This document shows, piece by piece, positions 54,541 to 64,000 of a stretch of DNA of 64,000 bases. The notes beneath the pieces were generated by a model. The model was given only the letters and a program-made list of their open reading frames with translations. It ran no database searches and was not told the DNA's origin. The stretch comes from Oreohelix idahoensis (Eukaryota; Mollusca; Gastropoda; Stylommatophora; Oreohelicidae): assembly GCA_024509875.1 (NCBI GenBank), contig JAMPIV010012453.1, positions 372,001-436,000 on the forward strand, given 5' to 3'. The first letter of the stretch is position 1. Every line of letters begins with the position of its first letter. The position numbers and the translations under genes were made by a program.

Positions 54541-55879
54541 CGAGGGGCGTTCAGAAAGTAATGCACCACATCGTTTTTCTCAGGAGCTGTTTATTCAAAA
54601 AGCATGAAATTTATAGACAATATACATGTATATGTCACGTAAACATCGGTATTATTCAACATAATCCCCATCAACTTGTACGGCTTTATGCCAGCGCGAA
54701 ACAAGTGCATGTATTCCTAGCCTGTACCAGATTTTGTCTTGATCATGTAGCCATTTCTTCGCTGCATGAATCACTCCGTCATCATCTTCAAACCTTGTCC
54801 CACGGAGTGCATCTTTAAGTGGACCAAATAAATGAAAATCAGAGGGTGCCAAATCGGGACTATAGGGTGGATGGGGTAGTACAGTCCAACCCAATTTGGT
54901 GATTGTTTCCGGCGTTGCAAGACATGTGGGAGGTCGCGCATTGTAGTGAAGGAGAAGCAGGTCTGCTGGATTCTTGTGCGGCCGAACTCTGAGAAAACGT
55001 TGATTGAGTTTTTTCAATGTCTTAATGTAAGCTTGCGAATTGATTGTCTCTCCTCTTGGCATAACGTCCACAAGAATCACACCTTCAATGTCCCAAAAGA
55101 CAGTGATCATGACTTTTCCAGCTGAAGGAATTGTCTTGAATTTCTTTCTTCGTGGTGACTGCGGATGATGCCACTCCATTGACTGTCTTTTTGTCTCAGG
55201 TTCAAAATGATGTGCCCAGGTTTCGTCACCTGTAACGATCTTAGCCAAAAAGTTCTCTCCATCAGCATCGAAATGCTCCAACAATTCAGAAGAAATTGCT
55301 TTCCTTTGCAATCGGTGGTCATTTGTGAGACTTCGAGGAACCCATTTTGCGCAAACCTTAGAAAATCCGAGAGTTTTTATAACTGCATTTGCACTACCAA
55401 TGCTGACTGGCAGCTGTAAGGCCAATTGTTGAGTAGTGATTCGCCTATCAGTAAGAATAATGCCCTCAGCACATTTCAACATTTCTGTGTTGGTGGCTGT
55501 GGCAGGACGTCCACAGCGCGGCCGATCAAGCAGCTCCGTATCTCCACTTCCTGATTCTTTGATTCTCTGAACCCAGCGACTGACTGTACTCCTGTCGACT
55601 GCAAAACTTCCATACACATCACATAGATGCTTGTGAATGTTCACAACAGTTTCCTTCTCTGCAACGAGAAATTCTATCCCAATTCGCTGCTTATAACGCA
55701 AGTTGCTAACACGCTCCATTTCAATGGTTTAGGGCAGCTGTATTATTTGGCCGGTTGCGGTGCAATTTGGTGCACACAATTGGCACATGCCATATTTGAA
55801 GTGTGCAAAATTTCATGCTTCTATCTTCATTATTAGTTGAGAAAAACGATGTGGTGCATTACTTTCTGAACGCCCCTCG
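54541..55879 (-). mobile_element. Mariner transposon, complete, second family
   Basis: Terminal inverted repeats of at least 41 bp are identical by eye, starting CGAGGGGCGTTCAGAAAGTA. TA target duplication at 54539-54540 and 55880-55881. Length 1339 bp. One uninterrupted transposase frame on the minus strand. Perfect terminal repeats imply a recent or well-preserved copy. A different family from the mariner at 11549-20684. Confidence 0.95.
54652..55719 (-). CDS. Mariner transposase, full length, catalytic residue altered
   Basis: 355 residues from ATG at 55719. N-terminal paired helix-turn-helix ('RIGIEFLVAEKETVVNIHKH', 'VDRSTVSRWVQRIKE', 'RITTQQLALQLPVS'). Linker 'KWVPRSLT' (mariner WVPHxL type). 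First catalytic Asp in 'VTGDETWAHH'. The second motif reads 'LLLHYNARPPT' where mariners have HDNARPH, so the Asp is Tyr (codon TAC). The third is in 'YSPDLAPSDFHLF' (DD34D spacing). The frame is intact, but without the second Asp the enzyme should be unable to cut DNA. It might still bind its own ends. Confidence 0.92.
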   Translation of the reverse strand: MERVSNLRYKQRIGIEFLVAEKETVVNIHKHLCDVYGSFAVDRSTVSRWVQRIKESGSGDTELLDRPRCGRPATATNTEMLKCAEGIILTDRRITTQQLALQLPVSIGSANAVIKTLGFSKVCAKWVPRSLTNDHRLQRKAISSELLEHFDADGENFLAKIVTGDETWAHHFEPETKRQSMEWHHPQSPRRKKFKTIPSAGKVMITVFWDIEGVILVDVMPRGETINSQAYIKTLKKLNQRFLRVRPHKNPADLLLLHYNARPPTCLATPETITKLGWTVLPHPPYSPDLAPSDFHLFGPLKDALRGTRFEDDDGVIHAAKKWLHDQDKIWYRLGIHALVSRWHKAVQVDGDYVE

Positions 55880-55899
55880 TAGTTATTTCTGATTATTGC

Positions 55900-56330
55900 T
55901 TGCATCTCTTCATATGTAGCCCTGTGTTCTGTTTGGATTTTCCTTCCTCCTTTGGCAAATTTATCTGCCTTCAAATTTCCATATATCTTTCAGTGATCGA
56001 AGATCCACTATAACTTTACCTTTTTTTTAATTCATGGCTGGATTTCATTAGTGCCTCTGCCAAGCTGTCTAAGTCACTGTTTTTATTGTTTTTGAGGGCT
56101 GATAGTGAGTCTGTAAGGAGCACTATTTTGTCTCTAGCCAAATCTTTATTTTCCATGATGCAGCTATTTCATAAAAAAGCAGCTGCTTTTAGTGGTTCTG
56201 CCTCCGCTTTAGAGAATTTTTCAGTGGCCACCGAGACATGTATTTCCTGTAACCTTGAACCACAAGTGATACACAAGTTTTTACTAGAAGCTATTGTGTA
56301 GCTAGTTCTGTATGCACTAGCAAATGTTCT
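55900..56330 (-). repeat. LINE RNase H fragment
   Basis: The minus strand, across frames, shows 'TDSLSALKNNKNSDLDSLAE'-type sequence and a following 'KFEGR.ICQRRKENPNRTQ' block corresponding to the RNase H end (GNEKADKLAK region) of I-like LINEs. The second mariner lies at its edge. Degraded; family not assigned. Confidence 0.45.
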
Positions 56331-57525
56331 CAGATATGAACTTTCTGGACACAAAACCTAGACAAAGCCAACGAAGACATGAGTAATGTGGCCACAGAGC
56401 ACTGTAAATGTTCATACTGTCTTGTGCTTAGTTTTCATTGTCCCATTAAAGTTTTGTAGAGCTATTCTACACCCATGAGTTATCAAGTTATTCAGATTTC
56501 TGCAGTATTTTGGTTTTCTACATTACCTTTCATTAAGAGCTCTACTTTTGCAACTTTTCACCCACTCAGAAAACACTTCATAAACAAAGATACATTTTGG
56601 AAGCCTATGGTGGAGGAAGGAAAAACAAGAAGGCAGATGTAGGGTGTCACTATTTGGGATACACAGCCTGGCTTAGTATTGTTGCTTACTAAGAAATAGA
56701 AAACTTTCCCTGAGTTACCAGATCGAAAGGGTGTTGAATCTCCATGAAAGGTTAATTACCCAAACAGAGAGGGAGAAATGGCCTCTCAATGACCTATTGA
56801 AAATACTGGCCACTCTTCAGTGGGCAGGGGAACGAAGCAAGGAAAAGTCATGGATAATATTTGTGCAAAGTAATTGCTGTCTTGGAAAGGAAGTGTTTTG
56901 AAAACTGTCATGAGTTGGACTGAATAGTTAACCAGTGCACAGTTCTTTAGCCAGGTAATTCTGAACAATTTGTTAACAGAATAATCAGTTAATTGTTGGC
57001 AGTCCTAGTCCCTACAGCTACTGTGCTTTTGCATGTGTCACTGAACCATATATTTCTGTGAATTTTTAATTTTTTTTTTAATTAGCCAGACAGGCTTCTG
57101 TACTCTTGATAATGTGTTTTATGGTTTGTTTGTTTGTTTGTTTGTTTGTTTGTTAACATTTTCATTCATTTTTTTAAAACAAATAAATTTTGTAAAAATA
57201 TTTGCATATTTTGACATGAATTTGAACATTCTAAATTCTGATTCAATGAAATTATGTTTGACCTCTCAGAATAAGTAAGCTGATTTAGCATTGCAACTTA
57301 TGACTATGTTATAATGCTAAACAGTCTTTTTGGGATTCATACGACATTTCATTACATCCATGTTGTCTCATTTAAATTGACAACACCTCTTATGCGTAAA
57401 GAGCAGGATAAATGAAAGCTCATTCATCAAATATTATGAGGTGCAATCAACTATAATCTTAAAATGTGTTAAATTTATTTTATCAGTTAAGCTTCTGCAA
57501 GCTAATATTAGCTGTTCTCACTTAC
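56331..57525. other. Intron sequence with (GTTT)n microsatellite
   Basis: A (GTTT)n run at 57124-57153 is the only clear feature. Otherwise AT-rich, with no recognised exon or repeat. Confidence 0.4.
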
Positions 57526-57610
57526 AGTTTCTATGCTAGCATCTGACACAGGCATCACATTTGGAAACACATGCTTTGGTTGTAAGTAGCTCACAAGGTC
57601 TCGAATCTCA
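57526..57610 (-). CDS. DCLRE1C: Internal exon of DCLRE1C-like (Artemis) nuclease
   Basis: An acceptor (minus strand GTGTATTCCACAG) precedes 85 nt ending at donor ACT then GTAAGTGAG. It encodes 28 residues starting 'EIRDLVSYLQPKHVFPNVMP'. This fits the end of the beta-CASP/MBL fold of SNM1 nucleases, where vertebrate Artemis has a 'YLxP..xYPNVIPVG' stretch as I recall it. One base enters from the previous exon and the exon leaves phase 0, matching the start of exon 8018-8165. The catalytic metal-binding exons must lie beyond the right edge or were missed. Short, so identity depends on the motif plus phase agreement with the next two exons. Confidence 0.75.
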
Positions 57611-58009
<399 letters not shown>

Positions 58010-58790
58010 AGAGTATGACTATTTTATTTTTACTTTTCTGTCCACCTATGCCATTAGGTGTCATGAGGAGAAACAGTTTTTGTTCTTGTGAGAGGTTTGC
58101 TGCTTTGTCTTTTCTTTGGAATTTCAGACCTAGCTGTGGTCTCTCAACATATGGTCTCATTTTACCCTGCATCTGGTCTTCAATTCAATACCCTTTAGCT
58201 CCCCGAGGAGCATAGGCCTTCAACAAACACATGCCAAGTCCTCCCGTCCCGTGCCATCTGCTTAAGTTCTTACCATGTTTTCCTCATCATTTTCACCTCT
58301 GTATCCAGTTCTCTTCTCCATGTGTTTTTGGGTCTACCTCTGCCTCTCTTTCCCTGTGGACTCCAGAACAAGGACTGCTTTGTAATGCTATCAACAGGTT
58401 TCCTCAATGTGTCCTATCCATCGCCAGCGTCTTTTTCTCAACTCTTGTTCCACTGGCACTTGTCTGGTTCTTGTCATCAATTCCACATTTGTGACTTTGT
58501 CATACCATTTCAATCCTTCTATTCTACGCAAGCACCCGTTTATAAAAGTCTGCAGGTTTTTGGTTGTTGTTTTTGTTGCTCTCCATGTCTCAGAGCCATA
58601 CAATAGGACTGACTTCACATCTGAGTTGAAGATTCTTATTTTCGTGTTGGACTTAATTTCTCTTGTTCTCCATATGTTTCCCAATGCAATGAAAGCTCCT
58701 CTTGCTTTTTGTATTCTTATTTTGATATCACTGTCTGTCCCTCCAACTTTGTTATATTACTGCATCTGGTCTTGGTCACGGAATAAAAAG
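58010..58790 (-). repeat. LINE (family B) 3' fragment
   Basis: The minus strand carries 'SVLLYGSETWRATKTTT', 'INGCLRRIEGLKWYDK' and 'RRWRWIGHI' (58684-58391), then the 3' end near 58200. The part 58010-58190 resembles an upstream RT segment ('cagacctagctg' matches 60210-60230), joined by a deletion. Multiple stops. Confidence 0.75.
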
Positions 58791-58899
58791 AAAGTCCAGA
58801 TCATAGAGCTATTTGTCACTGCCACTGAATTCTATTTGTGGTGGTTGAAAATTTTATAATTCAATATATAGATAGTAAGAAGAGGAATGGTGATTACAG

Positions 58900-59170
58900 G
58901 CATCACTGTTACACTCCAGTTCTTATTTCACAGGCTCTACAAGCTGTCCTTCATGAGGACCTCTGCATTTCGTGTCCTAGTTTTCTACTAAATTCAGTAG
59001 CCTGACATGCGATGCCGTATCAATTTCCAGAGTGAATCTCTGTCTTTTCATAGTGCGCAACTCCACTGCAAAAGATCTGTTTTATCCAAAAACCTGCTCC
59101 ATCTGTCTATCTGTGGTTTCTTTCAATCTCTCAAGAATTATTCTGTTTAATATTTTCCCTGGAACTAAAA
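58900..59170 (-). repeat. LINE (family B) RT fragment
   Basis: Minus-strand similarity to RT motifs near 60440-60800: a degraded 'PGKILNRIILERLKE' and a 'GQLVEP'-like stretch. Strongly decayed, probably an older copy next to the full one. Confidence 0.6.
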
Positions 59171-59508
59171 ATAATTCATAAGTAACTACTGATTTACTGC
59201 TGTAAATCTTCCATCTTTGGCAAGGATGCAAAAGACAAAGACTGCAGCAATTATAATAGTATATTCTTGCTAAAGATAGTCATGAAACAGTATGTATTAT
59301 GTCTTATAAGGGAGACCCTAGTTCTAAAATTTCACTCACAGTACAAATGAATTTTGAGCTGGAACTAATCAACATACTTTCTTTGCATCTAGTGCAAGAA
59401 AAATACTGAGCAAATACTATTCTTTGCTTTCAGCCTCCCTCCAATGCAGATATGAACTACTGCAGCTCTTCTACAAGAGTTGATGTCCCCAGAAGTATCC
59501 CAGCCCAG
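59171..59508. other. No gene recognised
   Basis: Intergenic or intronic DNA to the left of the LINE-B target duplication. Confidence 0.4.
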
Positions 59509-59520
59509 TTTTCTTCTTTC

Positions 59521-62103
59521 TTCTTCTTCATAAGCTGCCGCTCCCCAAAGAGAGCATAGGCCTTCAACAAACACCAAGTCCTCCTGTCATGTGCCATCAT
59601 CAAGTTCTTTCCACGTTCTCCTCATCATTTTCACCTCTGTTTCCAGCTTTCTTCTCCACGTGTTTCTTGGTCTACCTCTGCTTCTCTTGCCCTGGGGGTT
59701 CTAGAACAAGGACTGCCTTGTAATGCTATCAACAGGTTTCCTCAGTGTGTGTCCTATCCATTGCCATCATCTTCTTCTCATCTCTTGTTCCACTGGCACT
59801 TGTCTGGTTCTTGTCATCAGTTCCACAGTTGTAACCTTGTCATACCATTTTAATCCTTCTATTCTATGCAAGCACCCATTTATGAAAGTCTGTAGCTTTT
59901 TGGTTGTTGTCTTTGTTGTTCTCCATGTTTCAGAGCCATATAATAGTACTGACTTGACATTTGAGTTGAAGATTCTTATTTTTGGGTTGGATCAGATTTC
60001 TCTTGATATATTTCCTAATGCAATGAAAGCTCCTCTTGCTTTCCGTATTCTTATTTTGACATCACTGTCTGTCCCTCCAACTTTGTCTATATTGCTGCCA
60101 AGATATGTGTATGATTCTACATCATGTAGTAGTGTTTCTTCAAGTTCAACCCTGTTATCATTACCTGCATTTATTCTCATTATTTTTGTCTTTTCCCTGT
60201 GTATTTTCAGACCCAGTTGCTGTGACTTCTCATCGAGTGTGTTCAATTTGTCCTGCATCTGATTACGGTTATGGGACATAAGAGGCAAGTCATCAGCAAA
60301 ATCCAGATCATCCAACTGGATTCCATTTCTGGTATATGTCATCGATGTTCTCATAACCCAGTCTATTGCTAGTAAGAAAAGAAATGAAGACAAGAGGCAT
60401 ACCTGTCGCACTCCCGTTCTTATCCCAAATGGTTCTGTAAGCTGTCCTTTGTGAAGAACTCTGCATGACATGCAGAGTTCTTCACGAAGGATAGCTTACA
60501 GAACCGTATATGATGTCATATGTTTTCTTTATTAAATTAATGATCTTCAGGGGAACTCCATAATGCCTCATCAATTTCCAAAGTGATTCTCTGTCCACAC
60601 TGTCAAATGCCTTTTCGTAGTCCACAAATCCAATGTATAGTGGTGAATTCCATTCCAGACTTTGTTCAACTAGTATTCTCAAAGTGACTATCTGGTTTGT
60701 ACAGGATATGTTTTGTCGAAAACCTGCTTGTTCATCTCTCAGTTTCTTGTCTATGGACTCTTTTAATCTCTCTAGAATAATCCTATTTAATACTTTTCCT
60801 GGCACTGATAGTAACATTATTCCTCTATAATTTGTGCACTCTTGTAAATTTCCCTTCTTAGGCAACTTAACCAGTTATCATTACTTCCATTCTGTTGGTA
60901 TCTCTTCCCTTTCCAGGCTTTACCAAGTAATTTATATAACATCTCTGTAGCCGTGTCGATATCTGCTTTGATGGCCTCTGCTGGAATGCCATCTGGTCCA
61001 GACACTTTTCCATCTCTTAGAAGCTTTATGGCTTTCTTTATTTCATCCTTTGTTGGTCTTTCACAGTTAATTTGTAGCTCTTCTTCTGCTGGCTGGATGT
61101 CTGGGGTGGGGGGTTTTGTGGAGCTGGTCTATTGAGAAGGTCCTCAAAATATTCCGTCCACCTCTTCATTTGCTCTTGTATTTTGCTGAGCAGCTTTCCA
61201 TTCTTGTCTTTTAAGAGGCAACTTGCTTGCTTGTATTTCCCTGTTAACTTCTTTGTGCTGTTATACAGTTCTCTCATATTTCCTTAGGCTGCAGCATCTT
61301 CTGCCTCTTTTGCCAACTCCTCAATATACTTCCTCTTGTCTCTTTTGATATTCTTCTTATTTCTTTGTTTGCTTCTGTGTACACTTCTTGAGCCGTGGCT
61401 TTGGAACTTCTGGTTTTGCATCTGTGTAAATCTGCTTTCTTGTTTTTTCTGTCTTTTATCTTATTGATGCTTTTTGTTGTCGTTCCCTTTTCCCCAGTAT
61501 TTCTTCACATGTCTCATTCCATACAGTTTTGATCTGCTGCCAGCAGTCTTCTGTATTCATTAGATCTTCCAGCTGTTGGAGCACTTGGAATTTGTTGGAT
61601 ATTGTGACCGTAAATTTGTCCCTTGTTTCTTGATTTCTTAGATGTCCTACATTAAACTGTTGTATATAACTTTGCATTGTTGCATATCTCTTGAATTTCA
61701 TTTTTACTTTGGCTATCAGAAGGTGGTGATCTGATGCCACATCTGCTTCTCTATATACATTTACATCCTGAAATGATCTAAACTTCTTGTTTATACATAT
61801 ATGATCAATATGATTTTCTTTTCTATGGTCTGGTGATATCCATGTTGCCTTGTGTATTCTCTTATGTGGAAACATGCTTCCTCCTATAGCCAGTTGATTT
61901 GAAGCACAGAAGTTTGAGAATAGTTCCCCATTTTCATTCATTATTCCTAGCCCATGTTTTCCCATGACTTCTTCAAAGCCAGTGTTGACTGTAGCTATTT
62001 TTCATTCATGTCACCCAGCAAAATTGTGATGTCTCTTCTTTTTATTTTCTCCATATTATCCTGCAGTCTAGTATAAAATGCTTCTTTCACATACTCTTCT
62101 TTG
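59521..62103 (-). mobile_element. RTE-like LINE (family B), 5'-truncated, 2.6 kb
   Basis: A 12-bp TTTTCTTCTTTC repeat at 59509-59520 and 62104-62115 is a probable target duplication (low complexity, so caution). From 5' to 3' on the minus strand: endonuclease C-terminal half ('IGGSMFPHKRIHKATW', 'ENHIDHICIN', 'EADVASDHHLLIAKV'), a linker, RT ('PKKGNLQECTNYRGIMLLSV', 'EQAGFRQNISC', 'GFVDYEKAFDSVDRESLW', 'LDFADDLPLM'), then 'YTYLGSNIDK' and a (GAA)n tail. Several frameshifts, and a palindrome at 60431-60505 breaks the RT. Confidence 0.85.
60431..60505. repeat. Near-perfect 35-bp-arm palindrome inside LINE-B
   Basis: The left arm 60431-60465 starts GGTTCTGTAAGCTGTCC; the right arm 60471-60505 is its reverse complement with 2 mismatches; the loop is TGACA. 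The family's coding sequence would run straight through one arm, so the other arm is an inverted duplication of adjacent DNA inserted within the RT. Confidence 0.9.
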
Positions 62104-62115
62104 TTTTCTTCTTTC

Positions 62116-62639
62116 GTAGGACCAGAAAGTAACAGTTAGCCATTCACTAACATTATGAGAATCATATGACAATCAGGCATTAGTTTTTTTCTCCAACAAA
62201 TGTTGGAAGAAATTTTGTTTGATGAGGATATATTAGAAGGTTGGAAGAGAACATAAGTGAAATATTTAAGGAGAATAGAGGCAACACATCAGTACTAAGA
62301 AAAAATCTTATCTTGTCAAAAAAAAAAAAAAAAAAATTTTAGTTATAAAATTCATCAGGTTTGGATTCAAATGTGGCAAGTGTTATGACGGTAAAACTTT
62401 ATGTCACCCCCAGATGTGAAAAAGTAGCCAAGAAGTAAACAGGGAACCAGTGATGTTCATAACCAGTAAAGTGTTCTCCTATGACTCAATAATCAGGGGC
62501 CAATCCCCCGAAATTATTATAGACATTTTGCCTACTTCACCTTGATCCAAAATAATAACAGAGATTGTCTAATACTGATTGTAATTAATTTATGGCATAA
62601 TTCTGGCTTCCAATTATTTGTTCATGCTTCTTTACCTTA
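62116..62639. other. No gene recognised
   Basis: Includes an A-run near 62319-62336 and short LINE-like words near 62200-62290, too weak to call. Confidence 0.35.
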
Positions 62640-62945
62640 TAAAAGAGTTACTATGAAGACAGAAGATCAAAATTAAATATCCAAGACAAATGGGAAGGAC
62701 TACCAATACTTGTGGCAGAAGCTGAGGATGCCATGTGCCACAAAGCCCTTGGACCAGATAGTACAACAGAAGAGGAAATGGAGGCTGTGGGAGAATTGGG
62801 AGTAAACTTGTTTAAAAAAACAACTTTTGAATGATACCTACAATAGTGGTCACACACCTGATGATCTATTACAATCCAAAGTTCATAGCTTTACCAAAGA
62901 AATCTGGAACCAGTGAATGCAAAGGCTACCACACAACAGCAGAAA
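62640..62945 (+). repeat. Degraded LINE RT fragment
   Basis: The plus strand reads, with frame changes, a linker-RT stretch: 'EGLPILVAEAEDAM', 'ALGPDSTTEEEMEAVGELGV', then 'YNSGHTPDDLL' and 'IALPKKSGTSECKGYH' (normally an IPKKG...C..YRTISL RT motif). Stops interrupt it. Clade not assigned. Confidence 0.65.
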
Positions 62946-63019
62946 AAAAAAAGGTAAAGGATCCCGTTACACGCCCATTGAGGCATATTGGAAATATGGT
63001 GTTAGGCACATATTTTTTT

Positions 63020-63215
63020 GACCTTCGGCGCACTAGGGGTGATGTGGTCAGCATCACGCTGGCCGCCTTAACCTTCCCAGAGTTGCTCTAGTACCCAATA
63101 CATGAGGCTGGGTCGACCCCGGAGCCGTTTGCGGTATAAAAAATCCCATTTCAAATGGGGATCGAACCATGGACCACAGAGCTGTGACGAAAGTACTGAG
63201 ATTCTGTCTTTCAAA
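63020..63215 (-). mobile_element. Probable tRNA-derived SINE
   Basis: The minus strand holds a box B-like GGTTCGATCCCC at about 63162-63151 and a plausible but weak box A near 63200. The central block (plus strand TACCCAATACATGAGGCTGG, then GTCG..CGGAGCCG) parallels the block in the SINE at 40929-41281. No target duplication found. Confidence 0.5.
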
Positions 63216-63580
63216 TGGCCAATGTCTTTTTCTCCTTGCATTTTGTTCAATATTTTAGGAGGGATTACAGGTAATCCTTCTCCATGTTTCTTCTCCTATT
63301 ATTTACGTTTTTTTTCAAGATGAGATCACGATGGAGTTTGATCTATGTGTTTAGAATGGGGGTGTAGGGAATTAGACAGTATTTTTCTAGAAGAAAGATT
63401 ATAGATGCTAGATCAGGATTTGCACCAGTGTCCTTTTTTTAAAGATATTGCGTGGCCATATACGCATTTTTCGGGAGTTAAATTATTTGCGGCCATTTTT
63501 GCTTCATTTCCGCAGTATAGGGCTAGGACCAATTCCCGGTTCTTTGTCTAGCAGAAACTGGTTGCATCAGCATGATCTAA
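63216..63580. other. Upstream flank of the right-hand promoter
   Basis: No coding frame. Base composition becomes less AT-rich toward the promoter. Confidence 0.4.
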
Positions 63581-63587
63581 GGTTCTG

Positions 63588-63725
63588 ATTGGCTGAGAGC
63601 TAACTGCAGTTGAAATGCAGAGCTGCCATTGGCTTTAGAACCACGCCGCGCATATGACGTCATGAAGTCGGCGCGTGGGGGTCTTGATTATAAAAGGCCT
63701 ATATTTCATAGCTTCTTTCTCTTTT
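63588..63725 (+). promoter_or_regulatory. RNA polymerase II promoter: 2 CCAAT, CRE, TATA, TOP-like start
   Basis: Inverted CCAAT boxes (ATTGG) at 63588-63592 and 63628-63632. Palindromic CRE TGACGTCA at 63655-63662. TATAAAAG at 63689-63696. About 25-30 bp on, a pyrimidine tract CTTCTTTCTCTTTT (63712-63725) resembles a start region of 5'-TOP type. The order and spacing match a strong animal core promoter of the kind seen for translation-related or stress-response genes. The gene itself lies past the window edge. Confidence 0.75.
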
Positions 63726-63795
63726 AATGAAAAATTGCCAAAGCCGGGTTGCCAGAGTCAAGTCGATTGCCCTTCAGTTGGACATTCGAGATTTG
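63719..63795 (+). other. First exon of an unidentified plus-strand gene
   Basis: Runs from the predicted start to a consensus donor (GATTTG then GTAAGC at 63796). An ATG at 63727 opens 23 codons ('MKNCQSRVARVKSIALQLDI'...) to the donor in phase 0, but it is so close to the start that the exon may be untranslated. The product cannot be identified here. It opposes DCLRE1C, so the two loci overlap or are nested. Confidence 0.5.
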
Positions 63796-64000
63796 GTAAG
63801 CATGAATTTTTGCGTGAGGACTTTATTTAATTTTTCTAGGCCTAGGCCGATCATTTAAGTTTCTTTGGGCAGTTTAAGTTTAATGTTAATTCTTAAAGCC
63901 AGAGCCATCAAATACGATCTTAGTGATAGACTTGAGAAACTTTATAGGTCCATTTAATTCCTTGTTGAAGGAATAGCGGCATGGTTTAAAAGTTGAGATA

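Larger units (their letters stand above)
8166..57525 (-). other. Giant transposon-filled intron of DCLRE1C
   Basis: Bounded by a GT donor read on the minus strand at 57525-57521 (GTAAGTGAG) and an acceptor at 8167-8166. It is about 49,360 bp long. Almost all identifiable content is transposable elements, plus one decayed transposase-like gene on the opposite strand. Inferred from exon phases and homology, not from transcript evidence. Confidence 0.65.

Overview
This is eukaryotic, intron-bearing, AT-rich animal DNA dominated by transposable elements. Fragments and full copies of RTE-like and RNase H-bearing LINEs, mariner, pogo/Tigger, piggyBac-like and Ty3/gypsy (Gmr1-type) elements, plus tRNA-derived SINEs, suggest a marine invertebrate. 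A mollusc is my best guess, with low confidence. I see no bacterial-type genes, rRNA, free tRNA genes or CRISPR.

Host genes. The minus strand carries the 3' part of a gene I read as DCLRE1C (Artemis nuclease). An 85-nt exon at 57526-57610, a 148-nt exon at 8018-8165 and a long terminal exon at 1658-3579 have consensus splice sites and matching phases. The intron between the first two is about 49.4 kb and holds almost everything else described here. At the right edge, on the plus strand, there is a convincing RNA polymerase II promoter (two inverted CCAAT boxes, a palindromic CRE, a TATA box and a pyrimidine-rich start), followed by a first exon ending at 63795.

First nest (9.9-32.2 kb). A decayed plus-strand gene encodes an N-terminal region, a coiled coil and an RNase H-like domain with D and CxxH motifs resembling hAT transposases. 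It is cut by a mariner (11549-20684) and by a Gmr1-like LTR retrotransposon (21308-30873). The mariner is cut by an RTE-like LINE (12097-20029). That LINE was itself hit by an IS630/Tc1-type element with wide catalytic spacing, a 63-bp LINE tail and a pogo/Tigger element. Target-site duplications bracket every level.

Second nest (35-53.7 kb). A truncated LINE (35103-36509) lies beside a full-length RNase H-bearing LINE (36683-53721). The latter is split by a second Gmr1-like element with nearly identical LTRs (39139-50907). That element carries a degraded piggyBac-type transposase inside a 2.8-kb unit (40112-42943), which in turn holds a SINE and a foldback repeat.

Right part (54-63 kb). An intact-ORF mariner with a mutated catalytic residue is followed by LINE fragments, an (AT)n tract, a 2.6-kb truncated LINE with an internal palindrome, a SINE and then the promoter. 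The two Gmr1-like elements place integrase before reverse transcriptase, the reverse of the usual Ty3/gypsy order.
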